A DNA stretch of 64,000 nucleotides, from assembly GCA_003263775.1 (NCBI GenBank), contig JYJJ01000034.1:124001-188000 (forward strand), written 5' to 3'. Made by a program: the position numbers and the translations under genes. The notes beneath the pieces were generated by a model. That model did no database searches. It was given only the letters and a program-made list of their open reading frames with translations, and was not told the origin of the DNA. The stretch is from Vibrio maritimus (GTDB taxonomy: Bacteria > Pseudomonadota > Gammaproteobacteria > Enterobacterales > Vibrionaceae). This document shows, in pieces, positions 1-9,522 of this stretch (position 1 is the first letter of the stretch; each line of letters begins with the position of its first letter).

Positions 1-112
1 GAGCTCTTTTTTATTTGAATTGATCTGAGTTATTGATAAACCAATTAAACCTTTCAAAGCTATCCATAATCAGTGATAGTAATGATGTAGTGTTCAATTT
101 GTTTTATATGTT

Positions 113-1887
113 ATGTCGTTACCTAAGCTGTTGCTCCGCCTGTTTAAACCGCTCACTTTTGTATTAATTGCAGTGCTCATTTACCTCTCATATCAGCACT
201 ATCTGCGCTCTCAATCGCTGGCTAAATCTCAATCTCAAGATAATGTAAAAGTGGCGACGGCCTTAATCTGGTCGCAAATCGAAGCGACTTTTGCAAAGGT
301 AGATCTGTTACAACAACAAGTCGGCACAGCTAACTTTGCGCCTCTTGCCAATCAAATACTTGCCAACAGTTATTTGTACAAAAGCGTTGCGGTTTATGAC
401 CGACAAGCGGATCAATACGCGAATTTTAATGATGATCAACTCACTGCGAACAGCAAACGTAATATTGAGTGGCATACTTTTGATGGGTTTACCAGACAAT
501 ACGCCGTCTCAACTTTATATCAAAAATCCGATGGGATTTGGGTGTTTGCCATCAAGCAGGTTCAGTATCACAGTCCAATCGAAGTGTGGTTTGAAGTGGA
601 TGTCCAGCACACCACGCAATATCTATCAAATCTAAAAACACTGAATAACGGCTATGTTTTTGTTATTGACAGTATGACGGGGAAACTAGTATTCCATCCC
701 AACCCAAACCGCATTGGTACCTCTTCGATTAGCTATCAAGGTGGTTTAAAAGAGCAAATTGATGCCGGGAGAACGCGTGGCAGCTATGACTACTTTTATA
801 ATGGCGAGCTAAAGAAAAGCGTTTTCGATGCCCGAAACCCAATCGGTTGGGTCGTCGTGTCCGGTACCAGTCAAACTGATATCCTGTTTACGTCTTACCA
901 AATTTCTCTAACGGCCATTGTTGTTTTCGCACTGCTGTTTTTAATTATATCGGTCAACTACATCACCTTTCAGTTGAACCAAGGATTATCCCAGCTGACT
1001 CTGGCAACAAACATGGCTGCCTTTAAGCAAGATTTAAAACATATCTTTGATCGTTTTACCTACCACGGTGGGGTTCAGTTTTGCTTGTATGATGAAGAGG
1101 CAAACCAGTTCAATACCATCGATTATCACGCAATACCAAAGCCAGCTATCAACTCGACAAGTTGCCGGCGTATTTTAAGTCCCGTGGCATTAACTATCTT
1201 TACAGTAACGAGTACGATCCTCTTGCTAAGCAACTTCAGATAAACGGACGACATTACGCCCTTCCCCTCTATCACCACGATAGCTTGATAGGGATTATTT
1301 ATGTCAAAAGTGTTTTCTATGCTTTCGAAGGGCTCATGCGCGCTATACGTGATTTTTCTGAAGTAGCATTAGCAAACCTATTACTAAGTAAGCAAGTGGC
1401 GATGAACGACCCTCTTACTGGTCTAGAAAACGAGCGTCATTTACGCCAAGAGCTGACGAAGGCGAACGATAGTGAGTCACTATTTTATGCGGTGATCGAC
1501 GTGTGTGGCTTAACCGCACTCAATGACCGTTATGGCAGCGACATTGGTGATAAAGCGATCAAACATGTTGCTGACGTTATAAAAAGAAGCTTCCCGAAAC
1601 CTCAATCGCGCTGTCTTGCTCGTACCAACAATGGTCATTTTGGCTTGCTGTTTAGTGCCAATGATCCAGAAGATGCGCAAAAGCAACTCGAATGGTTAAG
1701 GCAGCTTGTCGAAAAAAGCCCATTGGTTAATGTTCAAGATAGCATCATCAGTACCATCTCTATAGGAGCGACCCCCTTAGAGGGATCGGCGGATGGTACG
1801 CTCAGTCGCGGGCTAAAAAATCTTCAGCAAGCAAAACTTCAAGGGAGAAACTTAGTGTATCTTTATCCAAACGAGCTTAGAGCTTAA
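113..1887 (+). CDS. Membrane sensor with degenerate GGDEF domain (frameshifted)
   Basis: Two overlapping reading frames together make one protein of about 590 residues. The first part has a transmembrane helix near residues 10-28, an extracytoplasmic Cache-like sensor region to about 260 and a second helix near 262-287. The second part carries a GGDEF-fold domain beginning at the typical DPLTGLENERHL motif. The signature itself is degenerate: RTNNGHFGLLF stands where active enzymes have R-x-GGDEF. I infer that it does not make cyclic-di-GMP and acts, if at all, as a sensor or binding partner. The frames join if one base is missing near 1135-1145, where upstream frame-1 codons read SYQLDKLPAYF. 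A hairpin terminator follows at once. Nothing recognisable lies upstream of 113. Confidence 0.8.
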
Positions 1888-1900
1888 ATCCATCAGCCAC

Positions 1901-1932
1901 AAAAAACCTCGCCATTGAACGCGAGGTTTTTT
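1901..1932. terminator. Bidirectional rho-independent terminator
   Basis: The stem AAAACCTCGC / GCGAGGTTTT is flanked by an A-run on the left and a T-run on the right. It lies between the convergent GGDEF-type gene and the LysR gene, so it can serve both. Confidence 0.85.
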
Positions 1933-1965
1933 GTTTCTTCTGAGTCAGTTACCTAAGCTCTACGC

Positions 1966-2847
1966 TTAAAAAACGCCCAGCATTTCACAAAGATATTTAG
2001 CCGCAGGACCTAAGCGAGTATTGGACTTCCATAGGACATCGGCAGAGTTAAGCATCTCATAACGCTGGAATTCAGGTCTAAAGTCGATCAAGGTGCCCAT
2101 GGCTTGCTTCTCGACAATGTAGTCTCTCGGTACGATTGCCCAACCAATACCCTGCTCCACCAGCTTAATCACATCTTCTTGATCATCGGCTTGCCAGATA
2201 TCTTGTGAGAATGCGCCTTGAGCCTTGAGTACTTTATTCAGCATCATACTGCGACAAACGATCTGTCGTTCACCAATCAAGGTTTCATTGCTGACTTGCT
2301 GCATATCGGCAAAAATGGAATCTGGGCTGCAGATACACACCCACTCAATATTCGCAATGGAGATAAAGTCCACGCCTTCTGGCACCGCATCCGCCGCCAA
2401 GTTAAAGCCGAGTTCCACGTCATCATTAATAATTGCGTTAGTCAGATGGTGAGCACTCAAACGTGATACATCCACTTGAGTGAAAGGAAAACGCTGCGAC
2501 ATTTTCTCAATCGCCGAATCTAACAAAGAGAATGGCAACAGAGGGTCGATGGCAATTTTCAGCGTATCTTCGACGCTGTCCACACTGGCTTTGGAGTAAT
2601 TGCGGATCCGCTCAGCTTGACGCAACAACACTTTTGCTTGTGCCAACATGCGCTCACCTTGCGGGGTCAGCTTAGGATATTTTGTGCTTCTATCGAAAAG
2701 CGTAATGCCTAAATCGAGCTCAAGGTTATTCACTCCAATACTCACGGAGCTTTGACTCTTACCAAGATGCCTCGCGGCCGCAGAAAATGAACCTTGCTCT
2801 GCCGCAGCGACGAATGCCACTAGCTGTTCAATATTCAGCATACTCAA
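1966..2847 (-). CDS. LysR family transcriptional regulator
   Basis: This 293-residue protein has the usual LysR length. The N-terminal winged helix-turn-helix is clear (FVAAAEQGSFSAAARHLGKS at residues 11-30, then SSVSIGVNNLELDLGITLF). An effector-binding domain follows from about residue 90. It lies 142 bases downstream of the Omp85-like gene on the same strand and converges with the GGDEF-type gene. The short AT-rich stretch after 2848 (TTAATTAATTAAT) is probably its promoter. No adjacent divergent target suggests what it controls, so the effector and regulon are unknown. Confidence 0.9.
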   Translation of the reverse strand: MSMLNIEQLVAFVAAAEQGSFSAAARHLGKSQSSVSIGVNNLELDLGITLFDRSTKYPKLTPQGERMLAQAKVLLRQAERIRNYSKASVDSVEDTLKIAIDPLLPFSLLDSAIEKMSQRFPFTQVDVSRLSAHHLTNAIINDDVELGFNLAADAVPEGVDFISIANIEWVCICSPDSIFADMQQVSNETLIGERQIVCRSMMLNKVLKAQGAFSQDIWQADDQEDVIKLVEQGIGWAIVPRDYIVEKQAMGTLIDFRPEFQRYEMLNSADVLWKSNTRLGPAAKYLCEMLGVF

Positions 2848-2989
2848 CCCTTTGATTAATTAATTAATAGGCGTACCATCGTAAAACAATAGCACATAAA
2901 TTGCACCTAAATATAAGCACCACAAATACTTACAACCCACTCATTCACAATGAATATTTACAAGTATCAGGGTGGCGATTAGTACGCAG

Positions 2990-4141
2990 TTAGAACGCTT
3001 CTCCAAATCGAATATAGAAGCTGGTATTACCCATTTTCGATACTGCAGCATCGACACCTACAGTAAATCGCTCTTTGGCATTAAGTAAATACCTGACACC
3101 AATACCTGCTGACGGGATCACTTCTGATTTAACTGAGTTTGCAAACTGGCGGTCTTCGTTGCGCACCACTGCAGCTCCAGCAAAGGCGACACCGCTCCAC
3201 AGTGTAGAAAACTTGTGGCGATATTCCACTTCAGCCTGGTAGACTGAGCTGCCTCGATACTTGTTCCAGTCTGCACCGCGTAGATCAGGCGTCACAAACT
3301 CATACTCTGGTGCATCACCCAGCATTTCCTTACCAATTACTCGATACGCTAAGACATCGTCACCAATTGGGAAATACTGACTAACCTCGGCATCTAAACG
3401 GTGAAATGGCTTTCCTGTGCGTTTATCTTTTGAATAATGAAGTGTGCTCAGATCGACATTGAGGCCTTCTGTTGCCCCCATCATGTTATCTCTTGAGTCA
3501 TAGGTCATGAGAAAACCAATGGCGTGGTTGCTGCCACTCATTTCTTGTTCAAATGCTTTCTTAATCGCAGGATCGGTCTTTTCGTTGAGCTCTGCATTGC
3601 CGCCGCTCCACAGTCCTTGAACACCGAAATACAAATCATCGACAATTTGCTTACGAACTTCGCCGTAGACAAAATTGGAATAGGACGCATATTGGGCGGC
3701 TTTCGGAAGCTGAGCACCAATACGCCCCGTATATTTGAGGTTTAGACTGAAGTGTCCCGCATAGAACCCTGCACGCCAAGCATCATGGGCAAACACATGC
3801 TCGTGACCAATGATGGCCATACCACTGTCTGAATCTGTGTATTGACCATAGAACATACTGGTCGATGGATTGGTCGCACCTTCTTCACGATCATGAATAT
3901 ACATCGCGTTTACGCCTAGGCCTACGCCTAGCGCATCATCGGTAATTGGAACAGGGAAAGCAGCGAATTTTCTATCCGGTAGCGCTTCTGATGCTTCTTC
4001 GGCTTTGGTTGGCTCTTCAGGATCGACTAACGTTGATTCAGCTTGAGGCTTCTGCTGTTCGGTGGCAGTTGAGTCTTGTGCCATGACAGGAGAAGTCGAA
4101 CACAGCGCGGCCAAGATCAAAGACAAAGGACGTTTTGACAT
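2990..4141 (-). CDS. Omp85/BamA-TamA-like outer membrane barrel protein without POTRA domains
   Basis: The protein has about 383 residues. I start at the ATG at 4141 because it opens directly with a signal peptide (MSKRPLSLILAALCSTSPVMA); the longer frame would begin with TTG at 4168. An acidic linker rich in E, P and T (residues 23-57) leads into amphipathic beta strands with YDSRDNMMGATEG, typical of the surface-antigen D15 barrel, and the chain ends in phenylalanine (YIRFGEAF), as expected for BAM-inserted barrels. There is no room for POTRA repeats, so this is the short single-barrel class found widely in Vibrio, whose substrate is not known. It is followed by a LysR gene on the same strand. 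Confidence 0.8.
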   Translation of the reverse strand: MSKRPLSLILAALCSTSPVMAQDSTATEQQKPQAESTLVDPEEPTKAEEASEALPDRKFAAFPVPITDDALGVGLGVNAMYIHDREEGATNPSTSMFYGQYTDSDSGMAIIGHEHVFAHDAWRAGFYAGHFSLNLKYTGRIGAQLPKAAQYASYSNFVYGEVRKQIVDDLYFGVQGLWSGGNAELNEKTDPAIKKAFEQEMSGSNHAIGFLMTYDSRDNMMGATEGLNVDLSTLHYSKDKRTGKPFHRLDAEVSQYFPIGDDVLAYRVIGKEMLGDAPEYEFVTPDLRGADWNKYRGSSVYQAEVEYRHKFSTLWSGVAFAGAAVVRNEDRQFANSVKSEVIPSAGIGVRYLLNAKERFTVGVDAAVSKMGNTSFYIRFGEAF

Positions 4142-4168
4142 CTTCAAATGAAATCTCTTTAAGTACAA

Positions 4169-4691
4169 TAGGATTGACTACAATCGCACTGAGATTCCAT
4201 TCATTTAACCCATCTGCTGTACTGGGTCATTCAGTGCTCGTTGAGCGATTCTCGCTTGAGGGGCGATGCTACTAGATTCAATTTTCATCGCCAAGCTAAC
4301 CTATTCGATTTACATATAGGAACCATCAGCAGCCAAGCGATTTAAATTGACGTTGCATTGTTCGGTTTCGTTAGCAATTCTTATTGCCTTACCGCTAAGT
4401 CACCTGTTGCATTTGAGAAAGTATTGGTCTCCTTTATTTGGTTTGATTGCTTTATATTCACAACATAAACAGCGAATTAGCGATTTTTATAAACTAAAAA
4501 CACAATAAAGCACCGAATAATCCACGCCAATGTCAGTTTTTAAAGAAATTCAACCAACCCGTGCATCACAAGATTGCAAAGTGTCGCTAACCTAGGCAAG
4601 CTAGAAACCGAAAACTGAGCTAACCTCAACGTAAACATCTTGAGTTCGCTTGAACACACCATGATTCACATATTCTGCTAGGGAAATAATA
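4169..4691. other. Intergenic region with divergent promoters
   Basis: About 520 AT-rich bases separate the divergent Omp85-like and UPF0319 genes. I find no convincing ORF (the minus-strand frame at 4601-4876 overlaps the UPF0319 start and has no family features), no tRNA and no strong hairpin. It presumably holds both promoters. Confidence 0.5.
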
Positions 4692-5369
4692 ATGAAAGCA
4701 TCCAATCTGATTGCTGCTGCGCTACTCGTCGGTTGTAGTAGCCTTGCAATGGCTGACGTGACCATCAAAATACCTGACAATGTTGATCTTCTCTCTGTCA
4801 ATGCAGGCGACCCAACCACAGACTCAAGCGGATTTTTCTCATCTGGTGCAACAGCCACGCTACCCGATGGCGTCAATCAAATCGTGTTTAAATATGAACC
4901 TTTCTTCGATGTGAATCGCGACGAAAGAAAAGTGATTTCTAGCAAAGCCATCATCGCCCGCTTTGAAGCAACAGATGCTGAATTGACCCTCAATGTTCCA
5001 AAGTATCGAGATGCACGCCAAGCGCAGAAAAACATCGATAACTTAGAGTGGTCACTTACTGATAAGAACGGCCAAGTTGTCCCTGTCGTTGAAGACAAAC
5101 TTATCAAAGATGGTATGCAAATCGGTCGCGACTACAACCGCGAAGCCGATGACTACAACCGCAAAGGCGGCGTAGCTGCACTTACTGTGGCTACAACAGC
5201 AGCTGTAGCCACAACAGCCGCAGCAACGACTGCTGCACAGCCAACCACGCTGCCTGCAACCGCTCCAGCCGCAGGTGACAACACGGCGGAAGAGATGCTG
5301 ATATTCTGGTATAACAAAGCTGACGCAGAGACTAAAGCGCGCTTTAAAGAATACGTTAGCAAAAACTAA
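4692..5369 (+). CDS. UPF0319 / DUF2057 family periplasmic protein (YccT-like)
   Basis: The 225-residue protein starts with a signal peptide (residues 1-21, cleavage after SLAMA). It continues with the conserved UPF0319 pattern: VTIKIPDNVDLLSVNAG, a VNQIVFKYEPFF segment and a YRDARQAQKN segment. An Ala/Thr-rich low-complexity linker (about 157-190) precedes a conserved C-terminal helix (EEMLIFWYNKADAETKARFK). The ATG has a good Shine-Dalgarno (AGGGAA). Members of this family in enterobacteria have been linked to curli control, but the molecular function is unsettled. It stands alone, with its own terminator. Confidence 0.85.
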   Translation: MKASNLIAAALLVGCSSLAMADVTIKIPDNVDLLSVNAGDPTTDSSGFFSSGATATLPDGVNQIVFKYEPFFDVNRDERKVISSKAIIARFEATDAELTLNVPKYRDARQAQKNIDNLEWSLTDKNGQVVPVVEDKLIKDGMQIGRDYNREADDYNRKGGVAALTVATTAAVATTAAATTAAQPTTLPATAPAAGDNTAEEMLIFWYNKADAETKARFKEYVSKN

Positions 5370-5385
5370 TCGCTCAAAAATTACC

Positions 5386-5411
5386 AAGCCGCTCCTAGAG
5401 AGCGGCTTTTT
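5386..5411 (+). terminator. Rho-independent terminator
   Basis: The stem AAGCCGCT / AGCGGCTT is followed by T5, directly after the UPF0319 gene. Confidence 0.85.
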
Positions 5412-5430
5412 CGATCTTAAGAGAACAACT

Positions 5431-6039
5431 ATGAAAAACATCGTATTACTCGGTGATAGCCTAACGGCTGGCTGGGGTCTTGCTAAAGGTGAAAACTGGT
5501 CCTGTCAATTAACGAGCGAGTACCCGAACCTTTCATTTACCAACTGTGGTGTACCCGGTGACACGACAACGGGAATGCTGTCTCGATTCAAATCACAAGT
5601 ATTAGAGGCAAAACCTGACGTTGTTGTGTTATTTGGCGGATTGAACGATCTCAACTGGGGCATCGACATTAGCGTTGTGGCCAGTAACCTCAATAGCATG
5701 ATTGCTCAGGCTCAGCACCATGGTATTAAACCTATCCTTGTTGTTACCAATGCCATTGACCCGGTTGGCGCGCTTCCGATGTTTGGCAACCAGCCGAGCA
5801 ACGTCGAACGTTTAAGACAGTCTGTTGAGACATTGAGTAACGTGCACAGCAAAAAACTTAAAATGATGTATGGTCATGGGGAGACAGGCATTGAAATCGT
5901 CGATGCATACCAAGCATTTGAAACATACGCCCAGAAAAATGGGTACAGCGACTTATATCAAAATGACGGGATCCACCTCTCCAAATTAGGCGCCGAGATC
6001 ATCTTTGATAAGCTCAATGGCCTAGTAGCAAAAATTTAG
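5431..6039 (+). CDS. SGNH/GDSL-family esterase (arylesterase/TesA-like)
   Basis: The 202-residue protein begins with block I of the SGNH hydrolases (IVLLGDSLTAGWG, nucleophile Ser about residue 10). Block II Gly is in GVPGDTTTG, block III is GGLNDLNWG (Asn in the oxyanion hole), and the catalytic Asp-His pair is in DGIHLSKLG near residues 180-186. It resembles TesA/arylesterases but has no signal peptide, so I expect a cytoplasmic enzyme acting on small acyl esters. It sits 61 bases behind UPF0319, after that gene's terminator. Confidence 0.88.
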   Translation: MKNIVLLGDSLTAGWGLAKGENWSCQLTSEYPNLSFTNCGVPGDTTTGMLSRFKSQVLEAKPDVVVLFGGLNDLNWGIDISVVASNLNSMIAQAQHHGIKPILVVTNAIDPVGALPMFGNQPSNVERLRQSVETLSNVHSKKLKMMYGHGETGIEIVDAYQAFETYAQKNGYSDLYQNDGIHLSKLGAEIIFDKLNGLVAKI

Positions 6040-6056
6040 TGACTCAAGCTAACAAC

Positions 6057-6089
6057 AACGCCCCTACTCCATTGGAATAGGGGCGTTTT
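6057..6089. terminator. Bidirectional rho-independent terminator
   Basis: A 10-base stem, AACGCCCCTA / TAGGGGCGTT, is followed by TT on the plus strand. It lies between the convergent esterase and DASS transporter genes. Confidence 0.8.
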
Positions 6090-6132
6090 CATTGTAAGTG
6101 TTCAACTAAGGCTAACATTCAACTGAAACTAG

Positions 6133-7521
6133 CTAGGCCCAGAACGTCACCGCAATTAGCGTCAAGGCACCAATACAGGCAATATTGAGCAAGATACCAA
6201 TTCGCATCATCTCTTGCTGCTTAATATGACCTGAAGCGAACACAATTGCGTTAGGTGGTGTAGCAACAGGCAACATGAACGCACACGACGCAGCAACAGC
6301 GATAAGCACCGACAAAATCACCGGCGACATACCAAAGGCTTCAGCAACGCTGGCAAAGACAGGAATAAGCAGCGCAGCACTGGCCGTATTACTTGCAAAC
6401 TCTGTTAGGAAGACAACGAAAGCGGCAATCACCAAGATAATGAACAGCATACTAAACTGAGAAATCAGTTCGCTGAGTTCATTCGCCAAGAACACACTCG
6501 TCCCTGTCGCTTTCAACACATTGCTTAAACAGATACCGCCACCAAATAATAGTAATACACCCCAGTCAGCGGTTTTCTCAATGTCCTTCCAATGAACCAC
6601 GCGGGCAAAGTTAACGGCGACAATCGCACCCAATGCCACAATAGTATCGAACTTCGCATACCCACCTAACATGGCGTTGATTGGCTTACTAAAGATCCAG
6701 AAGAACACGGTCAAAGCGAAAATCAGTAAAGTAACGATTTTACCTTTATCCCAATTTACAGGCTCATGACTGATTTCAAATTCACCGTCGAGTTTTGGCT
6801 TAAGCACAAAAAACAGCACTGCTAATGCAATCGGTAACAAGATAAACGCAGTCGGCAAGCCAAATGCCATCCAATCCGTGAACGTCATACCAATCTCGGC
6901 CGCTGCAATCGCATTTGGAGGGCTACCGACCATAGTCGCGATACCACCAATGCTGGCGCTATAAGCGATGCCAAGCAACACAAACACATAAGTGTTGTGA
7001 CCACTTTCTTCGTTCACTTTACTCAGCACACCAAGCACAAGAGGTAACATCATAGCTGCGGTTGCGGTATTACTGATCCACATCGACAGCAATGCAGTCA
7101 CGCCAAAAAGCATAAACACGGCGACACTCATACGTCCTTTTGCCAAGACCAGCACTTTGTCGGCGACCACTTTGTCTAACCCTTGTCTATGCATAGCGGC
7201 AGCTAAAGCAAATCCACCAAGGAATAAGAAAATTATCGAGTTAGCAAAGTTATTCAGCGCCGTCTGAGTATCAAAAACATTGAACAATACCGCGATGACC
7301 GGAACAAGGACGGCAGTCACCGTCACATGTAATGCCTCTGTGAGCCAAAGCACGGCGATAAACGCAAGTATGCTGATGCCAAGTACCACGTTTGGATCAA
7401 AAGGTAGGGTCGTGTAGAGCACGTAAAACAGAACAATATCGGCAAGAATGATTAAGCTATTGCGGTTAAAAAACCATTCTCGGGTATTGGAGGGTAAGGG
7501 GACACTATCGTTTCTATTCAT
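6133..7521 (-). CDS. SLC13/DASS sodium-dicarboxylate symporter (VcINDY-like)
   Basis: This 462-residue membrane protein has about eleven hydrophobic helices. Both Ser-Asn-Thr signatures that bind sodium and the substrate carboxylates are present ([13 protein letters not shown] and [13 protein letters not shown]), each followed by its partner loop ([12 protein letters not shown] and [12 protein letters not shown]). These features and the length match the VcINDY group of divalent-anion:Na+ symporters, so the likely substrates are succinate, fumarate or malate in exchange for the sodium gradient. The 280-base leader upstream (7522-7800) shows no ORF. The gene is single and converges with the esterase. 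Confidence 0.92.
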   Translation of the reverse strand: MNRNDSVPLPSNTREWFFNRNSLIILADIVLFYVLYTTLPFDPNVVLGISILAFIAVLWLTEALHVTVTAVLVPVIAVLFNVFDTQTALNNFANSIIFLFLGGFALAAAMHRQGLDKVVADKVLVLAKGRMSVAVFMLFGVTALLSMWISNTATAAMMLPLVLGVLSKVNEESGHNTYVFVLLGIAYSASIGGIATMVGSPPNAIAAAEIGMTFTDWMAFGLPTAFILLPIALAVLFFVLKPKLDGEFEISHEPVNWDKGKIVTLLIFALTVFFWIFSKPINAMLGGYAKFDTIVALGAIVAVNFARVVHWKDIEKTADWGVLLLFGGGICLSNVLKATGTSVFLANELSELISQFSMLFIILVIAAFVVFLTEFASNTASAALLIPVFASVAEAFGMSPVILSVLIAVAASCAFMLPVATPPNAIVFASGHIKQQEMMRIGILLNIACIGALTLIAVTFWA

Positions 7522-7800
7522 TATTATGGCTTCCTTTAATCAATGGGCGGCTGCTCCCTTGAGGGGCTAGCTCAAGAAGAGCGCCCTAGAAACCACAAAC
7601 ATCACTAAGCTACTGAAAGTAGGTAAACTACCGTGGGTTTTAACTCGATGTAGTAATTGTGTTTTGAAATAAAAACCCAACACTCAGCAAGGATGTATGT
7701 GGAACCAGACCATGATCCCACATACCAAACCATTTACATAATACGAAGCTATCAATTCGTTAACCACATCAACATTATGGATACATAAACATAACTTTGA

Positions 7801-8664
7801 TCAAATCGTTGAAGATGATGACGTTAACTTGTCAAACGCGGCCTTCGCCTCATTACTGTGCATAACTCGACCATGCCCCTGCCCCTGCGTTGTGATTAAC
7901 GTGACCAGCGGCATTTCCTGTGCGGCTTTTTGAGATACCGAGTATTTGGTAAATCGGTCTTTTTCATCATGTACAATAATTGTTGGCCTGCTGCGGCGAC
8001 CTAGCTTGTTGTATGGGTCAATCGAGGTGATTGGGTAGTGATATTGGGATTGAATATCATCAACGACCGCCTCAAACAGTCGCATCGAATACCCTGAGCG
8101 CGCAACACTACCAAATAGGTTATCGAGATAATCAAGCACAGGAGCAATAAGCAAAAGTGGCTTGTCTTGAAGTTTGGCATGCTTACATTCAATCGCAGCC
8201 GCCGTCCCCATACTATGCCCAACTAGACCCGCTACTTCCTCCTCACTATCGAGGAGCCCTTCTAAGCCGCCGACGAAAGCAGGGATGTGCCCGTATGCAC
8301 CTTCACTTTGTCCGTGAGCTGGATGGTCATACGCCAAAGCGGTATAACCCTTACTCGCAATATGCTCCATAAGCGGAAAGAATTGGCTCGCGGTACCAGA
8401 CCAACCATGGGTTAGCAGCCAAACCGGTCCTGTACCTACACGATAAGTCTTTAGCACACCTTCAGAGGTCATCACTTCCGAAGTGATTAAGCCTTCCGGC
8501 TGAGCATTCTTTGGCATTGAACGCACTGGGGTCAGAAGCAATTTCTTGGCAGTACGTTTCGCATGATTAGGCGCGAGTTTATGGTGAGCTCGAGTGGTCA
8601 GATTCACCATTTTCTTTTTGAAGCTGAATTTTTTTGATGTATTGAAGTAGATTTTATCACTCAT
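7801..8664 (-). CDS. Alpha/beta hydrolase
   Basis: The 287-residue protein shows the alpha/beta-hydrolase order: an HG oxyanion motif (LLTHGWSGTASQF), then AYDHPAHGQS, the nucleophile elbow GHSMGTAA (Ser about residue 150), an Asp in IVHDEKDRFT, and a His in the C-terminal GQGHGRVMHS. The N-terminal 50 residues are basic with no signal peptide. The gene lies 130 bases downstream of a TetR regulator on the same strand, with a putative TetR operator in the gap, so it is probably the regulator's target. The substrate is unknown. Confidence 0.85.
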   Translation of the reverse strand: MSDKIYFNTSKKFSFKKKMVNLTTRAHHKLAPNHAKRTAKKLLLTPVRSMPKNAQPEGLITSEVMTSEGVLKTYRVGTGPVWLLTHGWSGTASQFFPLMEHIASKGYTALAYDHPAHGQSEGAYGHIPAFVGGLEGLLDSEEEVAGLVGHSMGTAAAIECKHAKLQDKPLLLIAPVLDYLDNLFGSVARSGYSMRLFEAVVDDIQSQYHYPITSIDPYNKLGRRSRPTIIVHDEKDRFTKYSVSQKAAQEMPLVTLITTQGQGHGRVMHSNEAKAAFDKLTSSSSTI

Positions 8665-8724
8665 GACTGACTGTCCTTTTTATCCTCGTCTTCCGCGGAT
8701 AGTTTTATGGTTGAGCATACATTT

Positions 8725-8738
8725 AGAACGACCGTGCT
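8725..8738. promoter_or_regulatory. Putative TetR operator upstream of the hydrolase
   Basis: AGAACGACCGTGCT is an imperfect palindrome (AGnACGnnCGTnCT). Its reverse complement occurs at 9427-9440 in front of the TetR gene, flanked by the same T-run. Two copies, one before each gene of the pair, support an autoregulated operator. Confidence 0.65.
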
Positions 8739-8797
8739 TTTTTAAGTTAGCGTTGTACACTACCGTTCCATTTAAATAGTTGTTCAAAAGCAAATTG

Positions 8798-9400
8798 TTA
8801 TTCAGAAATCGACCAAGATTGCATAGAGGTGTCAACACTGTTCCAAAATCGCTGACTGCTCTCCTGCTCACCCACCAGCGAATAGAAAACATGCGCACTT
8901 AGGTAGTGCCCATAGAGCTCAAACACAGCTTGTTGTGGATCGAGCGTTGACCTGAACTCACCGCTGTCGATCCCTTTTTGTATTTGTATCGTCAAATAGT
9001 GGATCCAGCGATGGATGGCTTTTCTGAGCGCTTGCTGCAATTCATCCTGCTGACTGTCTCGCCACGCATCAATGAACATACAGCTGCCTTGAAATGAATG
9101 ATTCCAGCTCATCCAATTGTCGATGAGGTGCTTAAGCTTTTGCTGCACCATCTCATGCTGATGTTCTCGCACAGGCGATATCACTCTAGCCTGAAACGTA
9201 ACATCCGCATGTTCTACAACAGCCACTTGCAGATTGATCTTAGAGTTAAAGTGAGCAAACAGACCACTCTTGGACATATTACACTGCTTAGCTAGCTCAC
9301 CGATCGTCAGGCTTTCCAGCCCGTTTCGACTCGCAATCTCGAATGCCTTCATCAAAATATGATCTTTTGTTAGCCGACCTTTGCCCATAATCACCGTCAT
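8798..9400 (-). CDS. TetR/AcrR family transcriptional regulator
   Basis: The 200-residue protein has an N-terminal TetR HTH (AFEIASRNGLESLTIGELAK, then CNMSKSGLFAHFNSKINLQ, residues 14-55). The C-terminal ligand domain includes a TetR_C-like segment (MVQQKLKHLIDNWMSW, SCMFIDAWRD, AVFELYGHYLSAHVF). It is followed on the same strand by the hydrolase and diverges from the AEC transporter. The matching palindromes at 9427-9440 and 8725-8738 suggest that it represses itself and the hydrolase, and perhaps the transporter, whose start lies about 80 bases from the nearer site. Confidence 0.9.
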   Translation of the reverse strand: MTVIMGKGRLTKDHILMKAFEIASRNGLESLTIGELAKQCNMSKSGLFAHFNSKINLQVAVVEHADVTFQARVISPVREHQHEMVQQKLKHLIDNWMSWNHSFQGSCMFIDAWRDSQQDELQQALRKAIHRWIHYLTIQIQKGIDSGEFRSTLDPQQAVFELYGHYLSAHVFYSLVGEQESSQRFWNSVDTSMQSWSISE

Positions 9401-9426
9401 CGATTTTTCTGCTTACCATCAAATTT

Positions 9427-9440
9427 AGCACGGTCGTTCT
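9427..9440. promoter_or_regulatory. Putative TetR operator between the regulator and the AEC transporter
   Basis: AGCACGGTCGTTCT is the reverse complement of the site at 8725-8738. It lies 27 bases upstream of the TetR start codon in the divergent region, where it could control both directions. Confidence 0.65.
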
Positions 9441-9522
9441 TTTTTGCAACCGACATTTATTTGTATGACAAGCTATGAAATAATCACTTTGACACTATCC
9501 CCTAACAATATGGAAGTAAATC

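Noticed and set aside
4601..4876. Minus-strand ORF of 91 residues before the UPF0319 gene
   Set aside because: Most of it is antisense to the UPF0319 signal peptide region, and it has no ribosome site.
7796..7805. TTTGATCAAA palindrome as an FNR-type site
   Set aside because: It is short, lacks the four-base centre of an FNR box and overlaps the hydrolase stop codon rather than lying at a useful promoter distance.
8680..8898. Minus-strand ORF of 72 residues between hydrolase and TetR
   Set aside because: It overlaps the TetR 3' end out of frame, runs through the putative operator and has no recognisable features.
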